A DNA stretch of 64,000 nt, taken from assembly GCF_032362555.1 (NCBI RefSeq), contig NC_083510.1:6723501-6787500 (forward strand). Reading direction: 5' to 3'. The stretch is from Amyelois transitella (Eukaryota; Arthropoda; Insecta; Lepidoptera; Pyralidae). The translations under genes and the position numbers were made by a program. The notes beneath the pieces are model-generated. The model was not told the DNA's origin. It ran no database searches and was given only the letters and a program-made list of their open reading frames with translations. This document shows positions 42,101-54,100 of this stretch, piece by piece. Within the stretch, counting starts at the first letter, position 1. The number at the start of each line of letters is the position of its first letter.

Positions 42101-45100
42101 AAAAATACGGTAACAGATTTTTTTCTCGCGTACGATAAAATGTGATTTTGGTTTCCGGAGTAAGCAAATTTTTTTCTTTTAAACGAGATGCTAAAATTTC
42201 AGAAGCTTCTTTCGGTAAGTTCAGATCTCTTACTAGGTCATTTAATTCTTTCTGATTGAATGGTTGAGGTTCTGAAAGGTTGAATTTGTAGTCTGGATCA
42301 GAATCTTCACTTGATATATTTCGTTCATTTCGTTCGGATTCACAAATATTTGGATCATCAGAAGATTTAGATGTGCTGGGTTGTACCTCTCGTGATCTTA
42401 ATTGAGGTCGTTGAGCAGAAGCTAAGTTGGGATAAGGTTACTTACTTCGATTTCCAGGATTGATTCCGTTTATTTTCACAACGCAAAAGTAGCAGTCGTT
42501 ATGATGGTTTTGAGGTTCTCGCCAAATCATTGGTGTTACGAACATTGTTCCATCTCTTTTTCCACTGGACCACAACCGTAGACATACTACACACTTCTGG
42601 CAAACAATATGAGGAACCCATGGCTTGTCCTGATTACACAATTTTATTTTAAAATACTGATGATACGCAGTTTTCACAAAGTCCGATATAGGTTTTCGAT
42701 ATTTTTTAAATACATATTCACCACAAATATAGCAAAAACAATCTGGATTAAGCAGACAACATCTTCTTGAGGAAGCCATATCGAAACCGACAACAAAATG
42801 TGTTCTAGTACCCGAAACAAAACGAAAATCTAAATAAAAATATCAAGTGAGGGTAGTTAGCTATAACTCAAAAACAAAAGCTGTTAGAGAAAATGGCTGC
42901 CGTATTTGATAAATACGCGTCAATTTAAAACAGAAACAAAAAAAATCTCATAGGAAACAACCAACTTTATTCTTTTTGTTGACCAGTGTTATTATTATAT
43001 ACTAGCTGTTGCCCGCGACTTTGTCCGCGTAAATTTCGAGTTGAATCTTGATCATACAGTCAGATACAGACAGACGGACAAAAAATTTAAAAAAGACAGA
43101 CAAAAAATTATCTATCCGTTTCAGTTAAAATATTAAATGTACATACAAAATATTTTTATCGTTTTATTATATGTAGCATTTTGATTTTCAGTTTTTTAAA
43201 ATAAAATACTCAAACAACACAAAAAAAAATATTTTAATAAAAAACAACAAAGATCTTGTTTTTGTTGGGACTGGGAACTTGGACCGTCAACTTACCAGTC
43301 TCACGCGCTAACCACTGGACCATCGAAGCCGTTGCGGTGGTGACGAAATTAAAGTAGACTACATACATATGGTCACGACTATATCCCTTGCGGGGTAGAC
43401 AACCAACAGGCTTGAAAAGACTGAATGGCCACGTTTAGCTATTTGGCTTAATGATAGAATTGAGATTAAAATAGTGATAGGTTGCTCGCCCATCGCCTAA
43501 AAAAGAATCCCAAGTTTGTAAGCCTATCCCTTAGTCGCCTTTCACTTATATTTTTATGTTATAGGTATAATGCTGTCGTATAATGATAAATGATTTTGAA
43601 TTTTATATTTCGTAACTTATTTGCGGGCAAACTCATGCCTTGAGTTCATTTAAATGTCGATAACTTTTTTTTTAGTGAACCGATTTTGATGAAACAAACT
43701 TTAAATGTTCTTCTGAGTTAAAACAAAGCAATTGGTGAAAGTTTGAAGTAAATCGGTTCAGTACTTTCGGAGATAATCGTGATCATACATACAGACAGAC
43801 AGACAAGAAATTAAAAAAAAATATTTTTGCTTTCTGTTATTCATTCTAAGTGTCCCTCTATTCATTTCAGTAAATAATACTAAATGTACAGACAAAATAT
43901 TTTTACTATTTTATTATATGTATATAGATAGTATCGTTGAGTTAGTATCTAGTGACAAGTCTCGAACTTACTTCGAGGCTAACTCAATCTGTGTTATTTG
44001 TCCATATATTTATTTATTTTTATACTAGCAACTCGCCCCGCCTTCTCACGGGTGCAATGCTGATACTAAATACACTACAGAAAATCTGTGACTATTTATT
44101 TCATTTTTACAACAATTATTACATTACAGAATGTCTTTATGTATATATAACGTTTACAGCTTTTTAAAGGCACGCTGCCACCGCCCCGGTCGGCCTGTAC
44201 CGCCGCAAGCGCTACTTCCCGCAATTTTAAATCTGTAATATCTTCAGAACTTGGGATTCTTTTTTAGGCGATGGGCTAGCAACCTGTCACTATTTGAATC
44301 TCAATTCTATCATTAAGCCATATAGCTGAATGTGGCCATTCAGTCTTTTCAAGACTGTAGGCTTTGTCTACCCAGCAAGGGATATAGACGTGACCATATG
44401 TATGTATGTATATCTTCAGAAATATTCATTTAAATCTTGTGCTGTAAAGGATCACATAGATTTGTATTAAATCAACAATGTATTTAAGCTATTTAAATGG
44501 ATAAGAATTAATGCTGTATTGGTTAAAATCGCTTCAAAATTTGCAATTATTTGTCGTAAAAAGTAAATGGCAATAAAATGTTATTGTGGGATATCCATGA
44601 GGGATAGACATATACCATCGCGGAGTTTTCTGTAGACCTTTTCAATGTGCACAAATAATTACTACATTATTTTGATAAATCTCGTTGGGTTCAGCCAATG
44701 TAAGCGGAAAAAAAATATGATAATTAACGACATCACAGAAACCTCAAAAATAACAGTATTTCTCCACTATTTAATGAAAGTTATTATACATATAAACCTT
44801 CCTCTTGAATCACTATTGAAAAAAACCGCATCAAAATCCGGTGCGTAGTTTTAAAGATTTAAGCATACAAAGGGACAGAGAAAGCAACTTTGTTTTATAC
44901 TATACTAGCTGTGCCCGCGACTTCGTCCGCGTGGAATAGTTATTTTGGGCATCATATTTATTTTTGCAAATATCCTCCTCGGCTTTATCAATTATAGCTG
45001 CTAATTGTTATGCGACGGGGGGTTGGGGTCAGGCGGTCACGGGTTAGAAAGAACGCTGGTTCGCCGTATTAAATGTTTCGCTGCAAATTGCTTATAACGA

Positions 45101-48100
45101 CTATATCTCAAAACCTATTCGTCTGATTTATATACTGTAAATGGCAATTTTAGTCTACATGAAAAGCCGAAAGTAATAAACATATTTATTTGGATAAGGA
45201 TTAATACTGAATTAAAGAAAATTGGTTTCAAAATAACTTATGTTTATAAAGAAAAAATAATCTTAAAAAATGAACATAAAAGTGGTATAAGTATAAGTAA
45301 ACCTTAAGAGATAGATATATGCTCTCGCGGACTTTTTTGTGGCAAAAAATGAGTACTTCACATCTTTAGTACATTGTTTTACTATATCTTTGTTGGTTTG
45401 CGCAGCGTTCGCGTGGAAAGCTCGCAGATGGCCGACTCATTCAACTTTCACCTGCATTGTTGACGTTTCCCGTAGGAAATCCGGGATAAAATGTAGCCTA
45501 TAGCCTTCCTCGATAAATAGACTATCTAACAGTGAAAGAATTATTCAAATCGGTTCAGTAGTTTCTGAGATTAGCGCGTTTAAACAAACAAACAAAACAA
45601 ACTCTTCAGCTTTATAATATTAGTATAGATAGTGATAGTGATGATGATGTATACTAGCTGTTGCCCGCGGCTTCGTACGCACAATGCAAAACAGACCAAA
45701 TTAACGATATTTATAGTAATAAATATACATCCATCTTCTCTTCTTCAGCATATTTTCGCCCACTGCTGCATATGCCTCTCCAATATCTTTCCACTTAGCC
45801 CTATCTAAGGTTTTTCTGGCCCATGTTATTCCGGCATGGTTTTTATGTCATCGGACCAGCGGGTTAAAGGTCTGCAAGTATTCCTCTTTCCAGCACTTGT
45901 TCGCTATTCCTGGACAGATTTGTCTCGAAGAGGTATTCAGAGCATAACTCGTTAAATGGCTCGTTCAGTAACCTTTAATCAGTGTGAAAGTTTTGCAGTT
46001 AGTGATCAGGTTTCGCATACGTAAGTCATTACTGGAAAAACGCATTCGTTGTACACCTTTGTTTTAAGATATTGAGGCGGACTCTTTAAACACCATTTAT
46101 AGTTTTCTAAAAGCTGCCCACGCTAGTTGGATTCTACGACTTGGTTTTGCCTCCATAGAATTTCTGCCCAATGTAAGTAATCTGCTGCCCTAAATGAATG
46201 TACTCATCCACCCTTTCCAGTACGCGATCTTCGACTGAGATTGGATGTTGTCGCTACGTTAGGGTTAAACATTACTTTTGTCTTATTCATGTTCATCTTC
46301 AGACCCACTTTAAGTGAAGCGTGTTACAAGTTCATTATAATGTATTATAAATTTTATTGAAGAGGACGTCGAATCTCCCTCTTCCTGAAGGCTTAAGGAC
46401 GAGAATTCGACAAGTAACCGACTTGGAGGTCGAGAAAATAAAACAAACTTATATAATTATTTTAAAAGTAATGATTGATCTGTCTGAAATCCAATTTATT
46501 TCAAAACAAATATGCCTACAGCACATTCAAATATATAGCATAAAAGCGTTCTAAAGATGAAAGAATTGTTGAAATTTGTTGTAGTTGTGGATAAGTATGA
46601 AACACCATTCCGATCGTCCAGGTACTACTAATAATATGTATTTAAGGTCAAATATTGCTTGTTTAATAGTATAGGATAAAAGCATAGTGAGAATTGCTAC
46701 ACATTTATTAGTTCCTTTATGCATAATAAATGATTCATTCATTCATTTATTGGTTAACTAGAAGATAACTTTATGAGATTGTTTGCTGTTGCCGTAAACT
46801 TAATCATTTCTATTTTTCTTGCACTTGGTGTTAATTTCGGTTACATACTTACCTCTTAAAGACTTTTCCTTAATTGCAGGGGATCCTTAAACATATTGGA
46901 TCACAGCAAAAGGTGTACTTGATGAATGCCTAGTTTAAACGTGGTATCATTAAATCGCATCGTCTATATATATATGTACTATATAATAACAGGGATGATT
47001 ACTTTATTTGATATTGCAGATCAATGGATCTAATGTTGCGCAACGAGGAAGAGAGAGCCCAAGCACTAAGAGTGGTCCGGCGTATAGTAGCGGTGGTGGG
47101 TTCTGGCGAACAGTCAGTGTGCCGCGCGCGGTCCGTGTTTGTGGAGCCCGGCCTGCTGCGGTGCCTCGCCGCCGTGGCCAGAGCGGGCAGCTCCGGCGAC
47201 GGCGCCGACCGCCTGTCCAGACCTGCCGTGGCTACACTGGCTGAGATATGTTAGTAAATGTTAATTTTGTATGTATATAAGGTTAACCAATGTTAGGTGA
47301 GCCAGTCTCTTCTCTTTTCCTTTTGTCTCTCAATTTATCTATTTATAAAAAGAAGAATAGCACTCACTTGAAAGAGATATTGGTTCATGAGCGAAATAAT
47401 GACATGCACATGCACACATCAAAAAAACCAAAGGTATTTAATATCTGCATCCTGTCAATATGTCAGGCAGACATACAGTTGTCAAGCATGGGAACTGACC
47501 AACAAGTTAACAAGTAATATGAATGTCTGCCAAAATAGTATGGAACGAAGTGTACCTGGTGTGAGAAGAGATAGAGACAAAAATTAAAGGCATCACAAAA
47601 TTTGCATAAAAAGTATACAAAACCTTGAAATAAGCCAGACATATGTTGAGAGAGCAGCAAAAACTACGGTCAAAAATTGTAACAGAATGGTATCCCAGGG
47701 ACAGTAGAAGGAGGCAAAACCGGCAGAAAAAAGGTGGGAAGATGGCCTTAAACTGCTGGTCCACATTGGATCAGGGTGGCAAACGACTATCGTTCGAAGG
47801 ATAAGCTGTCGTGCGACAAAAACGGATGATACAAACCACACCTTTGTGCAACAGCAATAATGGCTATTTTTATTATAATAAATTGTATATAGTCATCTGG
47901 GCTTTTCCATAGCAGAATTATAAGAGCCAAGTTAACTCGTATTGATGTATACTTGTATTTACACGAATTTCAGTAATTTTATTTCGGAGATACTTGCAGA
48001 TTAAAAAAGGTCGATTACTTAAAAAAAAATAAGTGTACCCGCGAGAAATGATTGCAATGTCACATTCCACAAAACCTAATGAGAGGCAGATTTAGTTATT

Positions 48101-51100
48101 TTATTTAAGTTATATTTACAACATTTTGTATTTAGTTTTTTTTTGCCATCCATGGTGTGATGAAATAGTCTCTAAACAAAGTCTGTCTCCCATAAGTGTT
48201 TCTTTTTTGCTTATCTATAAACAGTGAATGCCTATGAAACATTGTGGTGGAGGGTGCAACCCGGAACACGCAAAGATGATAAAGACATAATCACATCTGT
48301 ATCCTTTTTGGGTAGACAAAGCCAAGAATCTTGAAAAGCCATGTTCAGCTGTATTACAAATAAATTAATTGTTTACAGGTGTGTTAAATCCTGACTTATT
48401 TATAATGTGTGGCGGAGTGAACGCAGTCACAAGGCAGCTTGCAGAATGCGCGACGCCGCGAATGGCGGAAGCACTGTGTGGAGTCCTACTACATACGCTC
48501 AATGATCCCATGTCGAGGGCTTCGGCACGGATCGACCTAACTTACCTCAATTCTCCATATTGTGACTTCCACTTTAGACCAGCCGGCACGGATACCAGTA
48601 GGTCAGTATACATCTAACCGATCATAAAACGTAGGCATAAGCTAAAGACATCTTGCAATAAATAACAACAACAATGACTTACACAATGATTTCTCTGTAG
48701 AGGTAATTTTTTCAGGAACAGGCCAACTTGTGATCTTGTAAAATCTCAATTTTAGCGAAAGTAACTCTATTACTAAAATGCTAGTGTTTTCTAGATTTTC
48801 TGATAAATTTCGCAGAGATGAACGAGAGATGCGGTTTACGTGCAGTCGGTTGGCGTTGCTCTGTGTCCTGCGGAGTTGGCCGGGGCTGCTTCACTTCTGC
48901 CACCCGCACAGTTCGGGCGGGCTTAGGGCGCTCATAGCTGCCTTATATCTACCGCGCCTAGAAGTCAGAGTGAGTAAACTTTTGTTGTGAAAGAATTTAC
49001 TTACGTTTCGTTTCGTCGTAAAAGTAACGTTGTGTTCCGCCGTTTTGTTCGAGTTTTGAGTACTTTTCTCTTTAGTTGTCGCCTTTTTTTTGACGATTTT
49101 AGTCGACATCTAAGTGAAAGAATAATCTAACAAGAAGAAATGGTAGAATAAGACCAATTCTTCTTAAAACTATTTTTTTTCTATTAGTACTTGACCTAAG
49201 ATGTAATATGAAAAACTTGTTTTTACTTTCAGAAAGCCATCTTGGACCTCTTATACGAACTTGTAGGACTACCGCAGCCAGAGTGGACAGACGAGATTTC
49301 TGTTGCTTTGGATGCTGTAGACCCATCAGATTTTCAAGTAAGACTTTAAATGTGAAAACGTTTTTGTTGGAATGTTGAGGATCCTGAGTTATATATGAAG
49401 AAATGATTCCTATATGAAAAAAAAATATTTTTTATAGGACTCATGGCGGCTTAACGATGGTTTCGTCGCCGCCGAAGGCACTGCCATATTACCTCATCTT
49501 AGCGCTACGGGACCTGATATCACTGAGATCCATTTAGCTCTATTACTTCAATGCTTCCTAGAGGTATGTTACTTTATTTATGATCTATGTGTGTACAAGT
49601 GATTAAATATTGAGTAAACCATGATTTTTAAAAATTGTTATCTCTGTTGTAAATACAAGTAAAACAAACATAATTATTTCCAGGCTGGATTACTAGATGG
49701 ACTCGCGGAAGTGATAGTGACGAGTGACACGTTCATATCCGTGAGGGCGACAGTGTTGCTAGGTCAACTGTTGCACTTAATACACCTGTTCCTACCTCCT
49801 CAAATATGTAACATAACCCCAGCGTTGCCATCGCTGCTGTCGCAGGCAGCGGCGGGCACGCCCGCGGCCTTGGCAGCCGTGGCGGCGCTGAGAAGGCTCC
49901 ACGCCATGCTCGAAGCGCGCCCGGCCAGCTGCAGTCTCTTCCTAGACCATGTCCTACAGTACTGCAGCGGCGCTTACACTGAATCCTACCGTGAGGACGA
50001 CGCCAAGAGCCGCAAGGAAAAAGACAACGCCAGCATGGCCAAGCCGAAAACCCTCCATAAAGAAAACAGCATAGAGTTCCTAAACGAATCTGACAATGAA
50101 AACGAACAAAAGAGACACAGCGTCGGCTCCAGAGCTGACGTCGCAAACAGGAATGTGAGTGCGTTAGTGAAAAGCAAAAGTGTCAGTTCTCGGACTAGTG
50201 CCGCGGTGAGCAAAGTGACTAAATCGGCGAAATTCTTTAACCTGTTTGAGCGTGATAGTGACAATTTGATTCGATGTACGTTAGTCATGCAGAACAAGGA
50301 TGGCAACACATGGGATTGGGAAATTATAAGGACAATATTGAAGGTATTTAAAAACTTTATCTAATTTTCACTCTGGCTATTATATGTATGTCATTTGTAT
50401 TGTGCTTCATTTAAAGCATCAGGTAGTATGTTTTAAAACATACTAGGGAAATAATCCCAAATAAAATTGATGTTCTATTTTGAAAAAAAAAAAAACAAAA
50501 ATTTTGCTACATACATACATTCATAAAATCACGCCTTTTTCCCGGAGGGGTAGGCAGAGACTACCTCTTTCCACTTGCCAGGATCTCTGCATACTTCCTA
50601 CATTTCATCCACATTCATAACTCTCTTCATGCTACATAGATTGCAATTTAAGCTAAAGGTCAGTCAAAAGAACTTGAAACAGATGAGCTTACATGCAGAA
50701 AGTAATAAATTTAGCTGAAGTAAAAAAATTATGCAAGCATTGTGGGAAGAGATATAGAGATGTAGTCTTGCCTGCCTCTCTGGGAAAGTGTCACCTTATT
50801 GTGTTCATTAGTGGAAAAATGTCTTCCAGTTACTTAGTATGTTTCCAGTTGCACCCTCCACAACAATGTTTCTGGCTCCTCTCAAGGGAGGTGCGGTCAC
50901 GACCAGGATTTACTCCAATAATGATAATAATGTTTTTGTGTAGGAAAACGACAGTAGCCCCCTAGTGAACTTGAACGACAGCGGTCACAAAGCGTGGGCG
51001 GGCCGCATCATCAGCTACCTGAAGCCGTCCTCCAACAAGTACTCTCACTCCGACCTGTCCGCCACCGCGCACGGCCACTCCGCCACGCGCGCCGGCTGCC

Positions 51101-54100
51101 AGCTCATCCGGCATCTGCTGAGGCAGAACGATGTCAGTATACACCTCACTCTGTATACACTCACTGTCACTATACACATAAAGCCTCCTCCAACAAGTAC
51201 TCTCACTCCGACCTGTCCGCCACCGCGCACGGCCACTCCGCCACGCGCGCCGGCTGCCAGCTCATCCGGCATCTGCTGAGGCAGAACGATGTCAGTATAC
51301 AGCTCACTCTGTATACACTCACTGTCACTATACACATGAAGCCTCCGCCAACAAGTACTCTCACTCCGACCTGTCCGCCTCCACGCACGACCGAGGCAGA
51401 ACGATAGCAGTATACAACTATACTTATTTTTAAAATATTTAGGCCCACACCATTAAAATCCCACTAGAAAGTAACCCAGTTCAAACGCGCCGGTCGCATG
51501 GCGATTGCGGTGACGACTTCGTCTAACAACAAAATTATAAGTATTTTTTTTTATTTACAGGCTGATTGTCAAAGGCTTTTAGAAGATTTATTTCTGGACG
51601 TGAGCCGGCAGATTAAGGCCATAGAGACTGGCCTGAAAGCCCATGGATGTCTGTTCAGCCCGCAGCACATGTGCAACACCATGTGCCAGATGTATTTTCT
51701 CTTTATTGGTCAGCTTTGCCATTCCCATTCTGGTTTGAGACTGTTCAAACAAACGGGATTGTATGAGAAGTAAGTGGCAAGATCTATTTTCAAGGAATTT
51801 TTATCAGTTCTTGATTACCTACCTAGTTGCATAAGTTTCTTTTGTCTAAGATCGAACTATTGTAACCTAACATACGGCAATATGGCGGCCTTGTCACATT
51901 ATGCAATATCTTACTGATAAATTTAAGTTGCTGTGTAGTTGTATATTGATTTAAAAATTACATCTATATATTTTTCACTATAAATTGATGTTGCAATATT
52001 TACAACTTCTACTTAGGTACATTAATATACCTGGCAGGGTCGCCATGTGAGGCGTATAATTGATGTGATGATTGGAATTAAAATCTTGTTATTTATATTT
52101 AATGCTAACTTAACCTACTGCTTCACTACAAAGTAATTAATTATCTGTGATAAAATTACTCAAAAAAACTATTCCTTTCCAGTCTTCTCGAGCTGTCAAC
52201 AAAGACCCACCACAGCTGCTATGTGAAGTTAGTCATATCGAGTTTAGATTATACCCTCGATTCATACCCTCGCGACATTCTTGCCAAAACCCTCACATGC
52301 AATATCCAGGCTTCCAGACTTTACACTACCCAGTTCCTAAATGTTTTGATGCGGGCGTCGCGAAAATCCCGTGACTTAGTGCGCAGGAAGTCTAAGTTGA
52401 AGAAAAATTTCGTTCAAGAACATTTCAAGTCTACGCAAAGGGACGATGATGGCCATGGAGTGGACATGGATACCTGGCTTTTACAAGTTTTGGTAGGACA
52501 AGTGAAAGACGAGTCCAAGCAGGTGGTGAAGTGTGCTCTCGCTATTTTGGAAGAGGCTTATAGTGTTCCTGTGAGTACATAAATTCTAAAGTATATATTT
52601 TCTGAGGATTGTTTAGGCTTTATAAATTGAGTTTATTGATTAGGAACTGCATTGTGGATGGATTTCTTTTGATTTAGTAATGATTTACTTAAACATAGAA
52701 GTAACTTTTCAGCACTAAATATACCTATCATTTAAGTCTTTATTGATTTAAATTATTAGGCTAATAAATTTGTTTTGATGTACCTCAATTGTCACTTATA
52801 TGTATATAATATGATACATTTCTTTACGGTGAGAAGTATTCATAATTCTGTGTTATAAGTTCAATTGTTAAAAAGCTTTGTTCATCTTTCAGGCATATTT
52901 CGAGAGATTAATAGCGATGAGGGACACACTTTGCCAAAACTGCCGGCTAGACAAAGACGGCGACCCTGCTTCGTTCGATCTGGCGTGTGTCGGGGACCGT
53001 GGGTACTTAATATGGCTCGGACTGGAAGTCGCTGCTGCCGCGAACGCACCGGATTCCAAGACCATGGCCTTTCTTAACAAACACATGGATTTTTGGACCA
53101 AATCGTATAATTATAGGTTTGTATTTTTTTTTTTTCTCAAATTATGTGTTTGTACTGCTGTATTGGTCTAGCATTTACAATAGTTTGATTGTATGAGTCT
53201 ATGAGGTAACTAGTTTACCCGAGTATGGATATGCCAACAATCGTTAAGTATTGGTATAAAATATGTAATTTTACAGTCGCCTTCAGGGAACTTGACCCCT
53301 ATATGGTCTTGGTTTTCTGAACAGGAGATCATGTTTCTCTAAAAGCGACTGTACCAATGTAGAGAGGTCGCAAACGGATTAAAGGCTTTATTAATAATAA
53401 TCACGATAACAGTATAATCCTAATGAACACATAATTTTCAGATACGCGCGTCTAGTGGAAGCGGGCGTCCACGAGGCCCTGACCCTGAGCTGCGGCGCGC
53501 GCGCGGCGGGCGCGGGCGGCGCGCGCGCACGGCGACCGGCGCGCGCGCCGCCGCACCTGCACGCCGCCGTGGTGGCGCGCACGCCGCGGCACACGGCGCG
53601 CGCCTTGCTTGCTGCTGTTCTACACACGCATTATAAGGTTCGTTGGCTTGACAACAAGGACAATGTTACCACTTCTATAAGTCACACTGACGTGTCTGCG
53701 TTAAAGTGTTTGAGCAGGCGGCGATAATAGTCCAAGAGCCCGTGAACGCCAGACATACCTTATTTTGTAAAAGCTGAAAGTTTCTGTAAATATGCCTCTA
53801 GTACAGGTAGGAACGATCCCCACCTATGATACTCAAGCAGTGGTTGCTTTGGCAGTTAGCAGGTAATAAAGGTATACTTTTTTCAACCTGAAATTCATTA
53901 ATTTGTAAAGCTCAATTTTTTGATATTTTATCCGTAATAATACAGGCATATTTACAGAAACTTTCAGCTTTTACAAAATAAGGTATGTCTGGCGTTCACG
54001 GGCTCTTGCTCTATAAAATATTCGAGAGGTTGAGCCTATCAGATCGTGCCATTTAAACCAGACCAAACTAAACTGTTTGCTCTTATACTACTAGTAGGTA

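Noticed and set aside
51133..51407. Second and third units of the 158-bp repeat as extra Rictor exons
   Set aside because: They lack acceptors, 158 is not a multiple of three, and the single-copy model joins exon 11 in phase.
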